Assembly: GCA_947247005.1 (NCBI GenBank)
Contig: OX365948.1
Span: forward strand, 34,104,601 to 34,168,600
Length of the DNA: 64,000 nucleotides
From: Spisula solida
Lineage: Eukaryota > Mollusca > Bivalvia > Venerida > Mactridae
Reading direction: 5' to 3'
The notes below the pieces were generated by a model that was given only the letters and a program-made list of their open reading frames with translations, was not told the DNA's origin and did no database searches. Positions 22,680-33,974 of the stretch are shown piece by piece. Numbering within the stretch: the first letter of the stretch is position 1; each line of letters begins with the position of its first letter. A program made the translations under genes and the position numbers.

Positions 22680-22928
22680 GGGGCTCCTTAGGCGAGTTCT
22701 GTGGGAGATGAAATAAGAAGCATTGCTCTGACAATCAGAGATGTTGATATACAATTGTAATTCACCGGTATGGAAAAGTCATCGAGTTGGGAGCATTGTG
22801 GGAGAAAATCACATAATGGTGAAAGTGCAGCCGCTTATAAAAACCACAAACCATCAAAAACAAGATCCCTGATGTACTCCGATGAAGGGTAATACTGTCT
22901 GCAAGTTGTCCATTCTTTGGCTGGTTTG
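22680..22928. other. Sequence upstream of the DIRS relic with no recognised feature
   Basis: It may contain further decayed element sequence, but no motif is recognisable. Confidence 0.3.
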
Positions 22929-22929
22929 T

Positions 22930-23290
22930 GACTCATGCAATTCTTGAGAGAGTTGTTCAATTGAAATAAAAATTGTCTCAAAGAGTTGTTCAAATTGGAC
23001 TGGTTAGTTTAACTTAATTGTCTCAGCTGTTCAAATTGGTCAGGACGGGTTTTACTAAATTGTCTCAGAAAGTTGTTCAGATTAAATTGTCCTAGAGAGT
23101 TGTTCAAATTGGACAGGTTTAGATAAATTGTCTCTGGAGAGACACCTTGATCAAACTGGACTGGTCAATATATATGTCTCAGAGATTTGTTCAAATTGGA
23201 CTGGTTTAATTGCTTAACTAAATTGTCTGAAGGTTGTTCAAATTGGACATATTTTACTAAATTGTCTCAATGGAACAGGTAATCATACTC
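22930..23290 (+). repeat. Degenerate tandem repeat (TTGTCTCAGAGAGTTGTTCA / AATTGGACTGGTT words)
   Basis: AAATTGTCTCAGA, GTTGTTCAAATTGGAC and GGTTTAACTAAATTG recur about seven times at irregular spacing of roughly 40-60 bp. This is an old, decayed array. Confidence 0.65.
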
Positions 23291-23306
23291 TTTAACAAAA
23301 TGATTG

Positions 23307-23328
23307 CCCCCCCCCCCCCCCCCCCCCC
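23307..23328 (+). repeat. Poly-C homopolymer, 22 bases
   Basis: A pure run of 22 C residues at the right edge of the degenerate array. Its true length is uncertain because such runs are prone to sequencing error. Confidence 0.9.
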
Positions 23329-23339
23329 GAGAGTTGTGT

Positions 23340-24188
23340 AATTGATTTGTTTAAGTTACTTCAATCTGAGTTGTGAAAATTTCAGTCAATCAACTGGACA
23401 GGGACCCAGGTCCTTTAACTGTACCGTAGTTGGAATCATTTTTAAATGACAGCCGGATGCATTAACAGGTTTTTATCATTTAAGCAGCAAATATTTGTTT
23501 AAATAAGATGTCGATGAACCCATGATGTTCCCCCATATTGAAACTGAACTTGATTTCGACCAAGCGTAAGGAAAACTATGCCAATAGGTCACTGTCTTGT
23601 AAATTGTTAATCAGTACAATTAATATAACCAAAGATTATTACATGCCAGCAATAGATGACCAAACACAGTCATAGCATACATACAGATCAACAGTTCAAT
23701 GTCATCTGTGTTTATCATCAACGTTCTGCCGGATCTAAATGAGACCATGGACAAGTGTCCGCAGCAAATGGAAAATAACACATGGTCCCGTACAACTTAA
23801 GAGGGTTCACTATCCTGTTATATCTAAATGTTTACCATGACATTTAAGGTCTATTCAATTTGTAATCACATTTAGCATGAATATAGGGTGTGACTATAAT
23901 TTGTCCCCCTGGAACTGTATGGGCCTCCCTGTAGAGAGCACATTGTGTGTTACCCTGAGAGCATGACATGTAGATGAGTATTATTAATATTCTTTGTAAA
24001 TGAACATAAATTGTATTGAAGTTCATTTAGATAACTTTTTCTAAGTCGCAGTAAAGTATATATGTTGTGGGTATTACGAGTGTAAACCATCTTAACTGTT
24101 TTAGTTACAGTTTCACTCAAAATAATGTTTGACAGACCGTTTGCATACGTTTGTTATATGTTCTAGTTATAATATGTATTTTTTCTTT
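23340..24188. other. AT-rich sequence with no recognised feature
   Basis: Nothing supportable was found. Confidence 0.4.
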
Positions 24189-24189
24189 A

Positions 24190-24447
24190 ACTTTTACTCT
24201 CTTTTTTTCCAATATTAATTACGTCAAATGAATCCTATCTCCCATACGGCTTTTCAAGTGCATGAAGGGAGGTAGGATTCTTTAGACCTCAATCCTTATT
24301 TATTTATGTTACCAAATCAAAATCAAGCCTTATTTACTTTTGAAATTATTTGTTATGTTTATTTGTTTCAACCCATTTTGTTTTATCTGTGATTCATATG
24401 TCATGTAATATGACCCTTGATTGGAAATAAACTTTATCTTATCTCTG
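24190..24447 (+). mobile_element. Possible LINE 3' end with conserved hairpin
   Basis: The stretch ends TTGGAAATAAACTTTATC followed by TTATCT, a tail form common in non-LTR retrotransposons that end in a short repeated word. Upstream is a strong hairpin: GAATCCTATCTCCC (24230-24243) and GGGAGGTAGGATTC (24267-24280), 14 pairs with one G-U. No coding part is present. Alternatively it could be an unrelated 3' UTR fragment. Confidence 0.45.
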
Positions 24448-25514
24448 ACAATGTGACCATAGAACAGTTATAGTTTAGCTACCCCCAGTTAACTCAATCA
24501 AGGAATATATTGCTCTGCTCCAAAAGGAAATAATGCTCACAGAGTTCAATATACTGCTGTAAATATATATAGAGTGATCAAATCAAGCTGAAATAAGTCA
24601 GACAGTCTGGCAGACACAGGTTGCATGGTAACTCTAAATGCTCAATCTTATTCTATACTTGGAAGAAACAGAAAGAACAACAAAGCATCTAGCTCTCAGA
24701 CAGATAAACTAGAGGTCTTGACATTTCAAAGAATTCTAAATAAAGAAATCTATATGTAATTTATCTTTTAAAGCTTACGCCAACAATACATTTAGTGCAT
24801 TGCACTTTCTTAACAACATTAAATAAATTTTATTATAATAATAATAATAATAATTATATAATATTTTCAAATTTCTATGAATAAAAATTTAATTTTTATA
24901 CCTGTTGACACAACTTAATGACACACAAGCTGTCCTTGAAACCAGTAGTAATGTAACCAGCAGCTGACTCAGAGGAGTGTTTTAATAAGGACGACAATTT
25001 TCCTTGAATGGCATAAAATATGCTTGACGGGTTAAAATGAATACATCAATGAATTGACTCAAATTGTGTTATAGAAGTAGGTGACAGCTGAATGATGATG
25101 TCGGTATTATGTCAGAGAGATTGATACAATATATAGTTGAATACACAGCAGTAGGTAACATAACACAAACATACACCCACATCCTGAAAACAGATATATC
25201 AAGTTTATCGCATTCACCCGGATTGTCATTCAAGATGAAAACACATTTTCAGTGTACTCACAACTTCATAACAACAACAAGTATAACAAATTGTGACAAG
25301 AAGATGGCATAATTCAACCCGAATTTGCACTCATTGGAGGGAGTGTGAGCAATATAAAGCTAGACGTAGGGGGTTGGGTGTTTGTGGAGGAGGGAAATTT
25401 GTTCTGTTCAATAAGTGCAGTAACAGTTTAATTTGGAGTACGGTAATGAAATATTTTTATCCCAAATTTCTTTCTAAATTTTTAAATACATCAAGTTGAC
25501 TTAGTAGGTATGGA
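24448..25514. other. AT-rich sequence with a short TAA microsatellite
   Basis: A (TAA)n tract runs at about 24832-24853. No other feature is supportable. Confidence 0.5.
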
Positions 25515-25515
25515 G

Positions 25516-26339
25516 AAACCACAGTATCCCCTGCGAAAATTAGTTCTTATGTTTTAGAACTGTTCAAAAAATGTTCTAGAACACTATGAACCATTATTGA
25601 ACTGCTCTTGACGGCTGTTCTAGAACTGTGGTATATGAACTGTGCATGAACACAGTTCAAGAGCAATTCTTGAACATTTTAAGAATAAAAGAAGTTCTTA
25701 AATATTTCTTAAAACGATTTTGACATAAATTCTTTTGAACATTTTAAGGGCAGTTCATGAACACTTTGTGTTCTTAAAGTGTTCATAAAGTGGCTTCAAG
25801 TACATACTTAGATCAATTTAAGAACTGCACTGTTCTCAAGCTGTTCATGAAATGTTCTTAAAAGTATTTATTATCTCCCTTTAACAAAAAAATCTTTTTT
25901 ACAAACAAAATCATATTTTCATACTTATTTAAAAGAAGTGAAGGAAGACCAATTAAATGGTTAAATTAACCCTTAGTGAATTATGGAATTGAAGATACAT
26001 ATTAAAGAGTTTTCATAGTACACATATCGAAATTGTTCAATTAAACTATTATCAATGAAAATGGTTTATACCAGTAGTTCTTGACTTGTTCAAGTTCATA
26101 TTAAGAACATAAGTTCTTCAATAGTTCTTCTTATGTTCAAGAACATTTCAAGAACATTTTAAGAAAAGTTATATTGGAATTTTTTTAAGAATACACTGTT
26201 CTTGATAAGTTCTTAAAAACTATACCTGGATAGTTTAAGAATGAGAGCTCTTGAACAGTCACTTTGTTCTTGAACTGTTCAAGAACTGTTTTTTATAACT
26301 TTAAAAACGAGTCTACCCTAAGATGCTATACTGTGGTTT
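25516..26339. mobile_element. Palindrome-word island 2 (GTTCTTGAAC / AAGAACTGTTC), mobile-element-like
   Basis: I count 40 GTTC or GAAC words between 25541 and 26290, where about 6 are expected. Many lie in palindromes such as TGTTCTAGAACA and GTTCAAGAAC. They form two clusters (25541-25860 and 26030-26290) around about 170 bp of ordinary sequence. The island is bounded by an exact 12-bp inverted pair, AAACCACAGTAT (25516-25527) and its complement (26328-26339). At 25528-25538 it carries CCCCTGCGAAA, identical to the first 11 bases of island 1 (19821). Confidence 0.65.
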
Positions 26340-26946
26340 TATGCGCCACTTCTTTTCAGACGACATTTGCATACACAATGTGAATAGAGGCCAATCCTTC
26401 AAACAGGTCTGCATTCAGTTAACAAACAAGAGTATATCACGCATTCATGGAACTTAATTAGACTGTAACTAATTGTTATAACATTATAAAATATCATAAC
26501 TTATATAACATATGTGAGCTCCACATGCTAACATCGTGCATTTGCTTATTTATGTGTCTGCTTTGAACAAACATCTTATTTCTTTAATATTTACGCATAG
26601 ATTCATAGTAGCTCAGGCAGGCATGAAGAAAAGAAAAAATTGGCTCACAACGAGCTAGAAATTTTACTGTTTCCTTGATCATAGATAGGAGCCTGCACAA
26701 GTCGATTTTTTAGGCCTGTAAAATGTTGGCTGCTAATCTAGGAATGAATGACCTAAATGGTAGTATTTAACTGTGTTATACCTCCTTATAAGGATATCTG
26801 AATTATAAGATCCTCCAGTGCAATATGGACTGGCAAATTAGGATTTCTGCATACACCCTTCAAATGCTCATCAAATGCAGATTCCTATAATTTTTAAATA
26901 GAATCATTGAACTTGGATTGATATGGTAACAGTCTGATATAGCGCA
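26340..26946. other. AT-rich sequence with no recognised feature
   Basis: Nothing supportable was found. Confidence 0.4.
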
Positions 26947-26947
26947 G

Positions 26948-27690
26948 AAAATAATATAAATAAAGTCAAAAGACAAATTTCAGTTAATAAAAAAGTCGAA
27001 AGACAAATTGCCGACAATAATAAAGTTGAAAGACAAATTGCCGACAATAATAAAGTCGAATGACAAACTGCGGACAATATTCAAGTGGAAAGACTAATTG
27101 CGGACAATAATAAAGTCGAAAGACAAATTGCCGACAATAATAAAGTCGAATGACAAACTGCGGACAATATTTAAGTGGAAAGACAAATTGCAGACAAAAA
27201 TAAAGTCAGAAGACAAATTTCAGTCAATAATAAAGTCAAAAGACAAACTGCGGACAATATTAAAGTTGAAAGACAAATTTTAGACAGTAATATGTAAAGT
27301 CGAAATGCAAATTGCTGACAATAATAAAGTCAGAAGACAAATTGCAGACAATAATAAAGTCAGAAGACTAATTGCAGACAATGATCAAGTCAGAAGACAA
27401 ATTGCAGACAAAATAAAGTCAAAAGACAAACTGCGGACAATATTAAAGTTGAAAGACAAATTTTAGACAGTAATAAAGTCGAAATGCAAATTGCTGACAA
27501 TAATAAAGTCAGAAGACAAATTGCAGACAATAATAAAGTCAGAAGACAAATTGCAGACAATGGTAAAGTCAGAAGACAAATTGCAGACAAAATAAAGTCA
27601 AAAGAAAAATTGCGGACAATATTTAAGTTGAAAGACAAATTTTAGACAATAATAAAGTGGAAAGACAAATTTCAGACAATTATAAAGTTT
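26948..27690 (+). repeat. 30-bp minisatellite, about 25 copies, with a 183-bp higher-order period
   Basis: Unit: AATAATAAAGTCAGAAGACA then AATTGCAGAC. Variant units (AAACTGCGGAC, AAATTTTAGACAG, CGAAATGCAAATTGCTGAC) recur in the same order from about 27241 and again from 27424. This shows that a block of six units was duplicated. Open frames on both strands follow from the ten-codon period. Confidence 0.93.
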
Positions 27691-27694
27691 AGAG

Positions 27695-28475
27695 ACTCCT
27701 TTATGTTTTATATGAAAATTCAAAAAGAAATCTTTTTGTGGGTCCCTGACAGATGCAATGTGAATCCAATTTATAAATATGGGTCCTTGGCCTAGTAATT
27801 GTGTCAGGGACACAGAAACAGGGGTCCTGGATCCTCATTATTTAGATTGCATAAAAAATAGGGCATTTCACAGTTACAGTAGAGGACATTGCACTACACA
27901 ATTTGTTTCAGGACAAATGCGCTCTTCAGAAATCTTAATATTAATAACAGATTCAAAACGTTTATACAGACAGAAAATGTAAATTTATTCAATATGTTTG
28001 TACTTTCCACCCTTCATTGTGAGAAAATATTACCAATTTCATTTATTACATAATATGTAGGATACAAGGGTGTGAAAAAATTTGAGTAAAATAACTTTAA
28101 GATCAACTTCTCATGAACTTCTTCAATATTATCTTGATTAATTCAAAATGTTAAATACTGAAAAAATATAATGTAAACAATAAACAAACACTTGCGTCTT
28201 TACTGAAAACCATTTATGACAAGAAATGTTGGTCATTATGTACATTTTTAATGCACAAACAGAATAAAACAAACAATAAAATGTATGATTGTGTCATTAA
28301 ACATACTACAGAAGTTATGTAACAAAACCATATGGGAACACTTGTATCATATACTATACCCACCCATTGAAGTGCAGTTTTACAAGACCATAAAAGATAA
28401 GCAAGAACTTGGTACAGTCTGAATCACTCACCTTAATACTACTGCAACAAGTCATTAAGAATTGCAAGCAATACA
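27695..28475. other. AT-rich sequence with no recognised feature
   Basis: Nothing supportable was found. Confidence 0.4.
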
Positions 28476-28477
28476 GA

Positions 28478-28770
28478 AGTCCCCTACCGGTATGAAGCCA
28501 TTTTCAATGTTCCTGTTGCCATAGCAACCACAATTTTTGTCGGAATCAAAATATTTTTAGGCGTGCATTATCCCCTTATTGCCCCCTATCCAGCATTATC
28601 CCCTTATTGCCCCCTACCCACATACCAAGTTTCATTAACCTAGATTGGAAACTGTTTCAGTTATGTCAGGATCCTGATTTTTTGACGGACGGACGGATGG
28701 ACTGACAGACGGACGGACGGACGGAAAACCTATAGTCCCCTCCGGTCAAAAACCGGTAGGGGACTAAAAA
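28478..28770 (+). mobile_element. Hairpin-ended GACG-tract element, second family
   Basis: Left word AGTCCCCTACCGGT (28478-28491) is perfectly inverted at 28752-28765. Just before the right end, TAGTCCCCTCCGGT pairs with ACCGGTAGGGGACTA to form a terminal hairpin. A GACGGACGGACGG tract (about 28684-28725) precedes it, and the end runs into TAAAAA. The internal word TTATCCCCTTATTGCCCCCTA is partly duplicated. No protein is encoded. The architecture matches the copies at 9859 and 10226 although the sequence differs. Confidence 0.8.
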
Positions 28771-29159
28771 GTGCCAACATTATACAGTAGAACCTGCATT
28801 GGGCGACGACCCTTGGGACTGGGATAAAACGGTCGCTTAAGTAAGTGGTCTCTTAATAGATCAGGCCGAAATTATTAGTTTTCGTATCTTTATTCAGTTC
28901 TGCTACTATCTAATACAGTACAGTTGCAATGTTATATGCTCTAATATGGAATTTTTTATTACGATGGTGAACATGTGTAATGTTATTTTTTACGATTTAT
29001 ATGCTTTTTTTATCCTTGCCACCGGAAATTCATATGGGCAAGGTCCCAAGAAGAGGTTAGTCACTTTAGTTTTTGGGGGATATTGTATAGCACAGAAGAT
29101 GCCCCAATTTCAGAAGCATGTCTCGTTCTTTTACGTGCCTGACGTAAAGCATCATACAT

Positions 29160-30306
29160 ATAACTTCAACTTCAACTTCAATATTTTATTTGACGTAAAC
29201 ATATAAAATGTTTATTGCCAATGCAATAATAATAATGTGGCAAGTTGAAAATTTTAACAAAAACATATATACATGTACAAAAAGACAAAAGACAAGATGA
29301 ATATATACAAATATGCAAACAATCATATATGGTAAGCAGTGTATTTTGAGAAAAGTGTGGATATTTAATGCGTACTGTTAATTTAACCAATTAAATTTTT
29401 ATAAGGTTTCTCTTCTTGTATTAGATAAATATATGTATTTTGCTAGTTTTTTCATGATATGTGTATTCGTAGATTGCATAAGAGAAAGAAATTTTCCTAT
29501 ATTAGGCCAGGAACAAAAATATCGAGGTAAACATTGTAATCTTATATCTCGATAATACGGACAAGTAAGTAAGAAGTGGTATTCGTTTTCGATACAATTT
29601 AAATTACATTTAGGGCATATTCTATCTTCTCTAGCGATATTTCTGTGTCTGCCCTCTTCGATTAAAAGTTTGTGAGAAGAACATCTAAATCTACTTAATG
29701 CTTTCCTGTGATTGTCACAGGAAATACACTTAAGATAATCTTCAAACTCAAAGTTAATTTTAAATGTACGATAAGTTTCTAATTTATTTGACAAATTCAA
29801 TTCATTATACCATTTCTGTAAGTATTGCTCATTCAACCTTCTAACAATCATATTATATTGAAAATATGTTACTACGTCGGCGTTCCATAAGTATGAAAAT
29901 CCTAAGTTGTCTAATAATGTCTTAACTTCTAAGGACCACTTATTAACATGTCGACCTTGGTTGTCCTTCATATTGTATAGTTTATACATCAATGAATTTT
30001 TATTATTTATTAACTTCATCCAGTATTTTAAAATACGCTCATGTCTGACAACTTGTAAAGGTACCCTCCCTAATTCGCCATATACGGCTACGTTACTTGT
30101 TGTTTGGCGTATACCAAGAATTTGTTTCAAAAATTTTAAATGAACACGTTCAATATCCGGGGCTTTATGGAATCCCCATACTTCTGATCCATAATACAAA
30201 ATTGGTGACACCATAGAATCGAATAGTTTCAATTTCTCAGAGACATGTAGGGAAACAACATCAAACAAAGAATTTAATGAAAATAATGCTCTTGCAGTAC
30301 CTCGCT
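29160..30306 (-). mobile_element. 5'-truncated LINE (non-LTR retrotransposon)
   Basis: The element runs on the minus strand from a truncated coding part at about 30306 to a 3' tail of TTGAAG repeats (29161-29180 on the plus strand as AACTTC words), preceded by AATAAAATATTGAAG. Between the stop and the tail lie about 220 bp of AT-rich 3' UTR. No clear target duplication was found. A SINE on the same strand abuts its 5' side. Confidence 0.8.
29399..30268 (-). CDS. LINE polymerase, C-terminal 289 residues (partial)
   Basis: Partial ORF2-type protein of a non-LTR retrotransposon. Residues about 15-35 (LFDSMVSPILYYGSEVWGF) are the typical segment after the reverse transcriptase core, and AVYGELGRVPL (61-71) is the conserved thumb-side block. 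Residues 192-208 (SRFRCSSHKLLIEEGR) and ICPKC (217-221) with HFLLTC (231-236) form the usual C-terminal Cys/His region. The catalytic YxDD and the endonuclease domain are missing. The frame stays open upstream of this Met to about 30306, giving RGTARALFSLN, so the Met is simply the first in a truncated frame. The absence of stops over 870 bases points to a fairly recent insertion. The clade is not assigned. Confidence 0.85.
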   Translation of the reverse strand: MFDVVSLHVSEKLKLFDSMVSPILYYGSEVWGFHKAPDIERVHLKFLKQILGIRQTTSNVAVYGELGRVPLQVVRHERILKYWMKLINNKNSLMYKLYNMKDNQGRHVNKWSLEVKTLLDNLGFSYLWNADVVTYFQYNMIVRRLNEQYLQKWYNELNLSNKLETYRTFKINFEFEDYLKCISCDNHRKALSRFRCSSHKLLIEEGRHRNIAREDRICPKCNLNCIENEYHFLLTCPYYRDIRLQCLPRYFCSWPNIGKFLSLMQSTNTHIMKKLAKYIYLSNTRRETL

Positions 30307-30309
30307 TAA

Positions 30310-30450
30310 CGTCTCACCCGAAAGACTGTTAGTAAGTTTAGTTATGTTAGGTGGGAAACACAGAAAAGTAGAGAAATGCAGGATCGAACTTTCAACCTTT
30401 GGATCAGCAGTCAGTAGCTCTTCCCACTGGACCACTTGTCCACCCATGTA
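30310..30450 (-). mobile_element. tRNA-derived SINE fragment (minus strand)
   Basis: From about 30446 on the minus strand, GACAAGTGGTCCAGTGGGAA fits an A box and GAAAGTTCGATCCTGC a B box. The body has CTGTGTTTCCCACC and then TCTTTCGGGTGAGACGTTAA. It ends where the LINE coding part begins, so either the LINE truncated it or the two were joined before insertion. Confidence 0.7.
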
Positions 30451-30817
30451 ATGTTAATTGACCATGATTCTTGTTTTATTTGCTTCATAAACCTCACTAT
30501 TAGTTTGTTTTTCTCACCTTTTTAGTTGATAACCACTAATCTACAACAATTATCTTTACATACGACCAATTAACGGGTTTGTTAAGCGACCAACTGTTTT
30601 CATAGGTGTGAATGCTCTACGAGATTAGGTGTATATGGCCGTTGAATGGATTAAATTTTAACTCTCGGGACTTGTTTAAGGCGGTCGCTGGTCGGATAAC
30701 CGAAAGTCGCTTAATAGAATCACTTTATATAGTGAAAATTCACGGGCGGGATCTTAAGTGGTTGTTTAACAGAGAAGTCGCTTAATAAAGGTGGTCGTTC
30801 GTACAGGTTCTACTGTA

Positions 30818-33528
30818 TACTGTAAATCACTTTCATATAGGCAAGGGCCTATAATGGTGACATATTATACTCCCAAATCAATAATCCCTATAATTGCTGG
30901 ATGATGTTTCAAGCCAAATTATTTTCTAAATGCATGCCTTAAGTTTTGAAAACATTAGGGTTATAAAGGTATGAGTAACATTTATCACTCCCCCACCCCC
31001 TTAAGAACCATGGTTGTGCAATTCAGAAACGTTCTTTTAACATATGATAGGTTTTCCTTGAATTATTTATGAAGATGGAACAATTTGAATCTGCATGCTG
31101 TATCAGACAGACCCCCAGTATCATCATTCCAAGCCAGGTGAGCTAGACAAATCTCAAACAGATAAAATCTAAAATGCTTTCAACCAGATGTTGTAAAATC
31201 ATGACAATTCTTTAATTATTCTGTACCATGATTACAATATAGAGTACGCCAACAACACGCACCAACACATGCATGATACAAGCTGCAGTTCATTATGGCA
31301 GCAGCAGACAAACCTTAATTAAGTCATTGTACCTCAAGTAGCTATCTGTTAGGAAAAGGTTACCTAGTATGGATTAATTGATTTTTTAATTAACTTGACA
31401 ATAGGACAAAGGACTATTCATAGAGATAATTTGTAACCATTCACAAAAGTTCTAGACAGACTTGTCACATGTGTAAGAATCGTTCCCAGAAATACTAGCA
31501 TGATTATCAGTAAAATCTGTGACATGACAGAAGCATATGCGACCGTTACGACAACCCCCGTAGTATTACAACACTCCCGTTACACAATATTCTGCCTAAA
31601 CGACAAATTTGAGATGTCATAAAATTTGATAGCTTAGACGGCATTCAAAACTGCCGATTATATCATAACTGACAAACCAATTCATGAATTAATATGGTAT
31701 ACCTCGTGCGCGTACACACCTCATGAATGATAGATTTGTTATCTCGGCAACGTATCAAAGTCACATTACTCAAGTGCAACGTTATGTTATATATAATAAC
31801 ATTTTATTGAAACATTTTATTGTATAAATATCTTACATCAACCTGTACACGTAAACAAATCTAAACATACAAGCTAAAAATCATATTTCAAAAGAAAATC
31901 AGTAGGGATAAAATTAATGCATTTTGTTACAGCATAAAACTTACCACACACAAAATCATATTAAAAATATTTTATTACACAACCATAAAAAGAATAAAAT
32001 CATACAAGCATTATACGGCCAGTATACACAATATGACCCATTAAGTACACAAGTTATCTCAAAATACCATCAATAAAGCACGAAAGGTCCCTAATTTTAC
32101 TAATGGAGTCCCCTTTAATCACTAAGTAGCAGTTAAATTGTCAACAACTTCATCTATTTAATGCTTTAAATCATTATAATAGTAAAACTAGTATATATAG
32201 TACATCAGTCAATTAACATACCAGATCTTATAATTTTTCAGGTCTATAATGTATTTCAATTAAAAAACTCCTTTGGGGCAGAATACATAAATCCCTCAGA
32301 TTACCATCCCTTTAAGCTCCCTAATTTTATGCTGATTTATTTAACCAGGGTCCCTTTTTCTACAGCCTGTAATATAGCCCATTAATTAGTCAGTGTTTTT
32401 TCTGGTTTCACAGACTAACAGTAAAATCCATCAATTTACACGGACTAACAGTAAAATCCATCAATTTACTTAACAAACTTGGAATAAAAATGAAAAATAT
32501 TTGAAACCAATTTATTTCTAATAAGATTTCATCCAAATTTTTAAGGAAAATAAAATTTGAATAAAAATCTTGCAATAAATTTATAACAGCCTCGGCAACT
32601 GGAGTTTGTATTTTTTTATGACAAAATGATAAGTCTACATGATTGGTATTTAACACTTTCAAATATTTATAGGTGTTATGAAAGTAATATTTATCATTTT
32701 TATTATGCTCATGGAGATATTTTTATAATTTTTTAACATTTAAAGACATGAAAAAGCTAACAATGTTTTGACGGAGAGCAACACTAATTAATGTCCTGTT
32801 TTTATGACAGGAAATATTTGACAACTGCTATACTGATACATCTCCAAGGACTGAAAATCACAATGATTAATGTGGATTTTTTCATACCTTATTCTTGTAG
32901 CATAATTACACTATTATGTACAATCAGTTATTATCAATCACGTTGAACTTTACACTGTCCCGACATGGTGATAATTCAAATATTTCTGTAAGTAATTATG
33001 TTTTCTAGTCTAGTATATCTTATTGTATAATTACATTGAAAGACAACTTTTATATCTCAATTAACATTTATGAAGTTTGATAAGACTTCAGTCTGGTGTC
33101 ACAGGCATGCAGTTAAAGACACACTGTATTAACGAATCAACTCACCGATTATCGCAATAAGTCATACATGGTGAACTGTATAGTATCCCAGTAAGTCATA
33201 CAGTGATCGGAAGTTACATGTGCTTTTACTCACAGTAAGTCATACAAGTTGAATTTCAAATTATTCCAATAAGTCATACAGTGATTTTGTTTATACACTT
33301 AGGTATACATAGGAGCTGCATATTTACCACAAACATCAAATACCGAATGATTGCAGAATTTTAATACGACCAAGAATTATTATTGATAGGAAATGTAATG
33401 CCTATAGATTTTGATATTGAGAATACCAATGTGACCGCAGGTTTCATAATACTGTGATCGAACACACAGGGTGTTATTATAATCTTATCTATTGATTCCC
33501 AGGTTACCATAGAAGCTGATTGGTGTTT
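30818..33528. other. AT-rich sequence with minor short duplications only
   Basis: About 2.7 kb without genes. ACTAACAGTAAAATCCATCA is duplicated at about 32414 and 32444, and AGTAAGTCATACA recurs near 33165-33275. No TIR element was found. An 84-residue minus frame (32408-32662) is not recognised. Confidence 0.45.
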
Positions 33529-33530
33529 TC

Positions 33531-33792
33531 TAGCTGTGACACTGACTGTGAGCAGCTATGTTTTCCACATGTGGAGAAGTTGTAGCTGTGACACTGACTG
33601 TGAGCAGCTATGTTTTCCACATGTGGAGAAGTTGTAGCTGTGACACTGACTGTGAGCAGCTATGTTTTCCACATGTGCAGAAGTTGTAGCTGTGACACTG
33701 ACTGTGAGCAGCCATGTTTTCCACATGTGCAGAAGTTGTAGCTGTGACACTGACTGTGAGCAGCCATGTTTTCCACATGTGGAGAAGTTGTC
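33531..33792 (+). repeat. 52-bp minisatellite, 5 copies
   Basis: TAGCTGTGACACTGACTGTG starts at 33531, 33583 and on at 52-bp steps, followed by AGCAGCTATGTTTTCCACAT and GTGGAGAAGTTG. CCACATGTGG is palindromic in most units. Confidence 0.95.
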
Positions 33793-33854
33793 AGTTGTAT
33801 GTGGAAGAGCAAGTTTGTACTGCATCAACAGATAATAGATTCCAGGTTAAGTAT

Positions 33855-33972
33855 CTGACAACTGCCACCACCCTGACAACTGCCACCACCCTGACAACTG
33901 CCACCACCCTGACAACTGCCATCACCCTGACAACTGTCACCACCCTAAAACTGCCACCATCCTGACAACTGC
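33855..33972 (+). repeat. 18-bp minisatellite, about 6-7 copies
   Basis: The unit CTGACAACTGCCACCACC repeats with few changes. It lies 60 bp right of the 52-bp array. Confidence 0.95.
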
Positions 33973-33974
33973 AA

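Larger units (their letters stand above)
28785..30815. mobile_element. Pogo/Tigger-like element containing a LINE and a SINE
   Basis: Inverted ends CAGTAGAACCTG (28785-28796 and 30804-30815), flanked by TA at 28783-28784 and 30816-30817. Subterminal regions contain repeated GGTCGCTTAA and TCGCTTAATA words in both halves. No transposase motif remains. A LINE fragment (about 29160-30306) and a tRNA SINE (about 30310-30450) interrupt it. Confidence 0.75.

Noticed and set aside
25541..26290. Heat-shock or steroid-receptor element cluster (TTCnnGAA, AGAACAnnnTGTTCT)
   Set aside because: The words resemble such sites, but spacing is irregular and no promoter or gene is near. A repeat built from one palindrome explains the pattern more simply.
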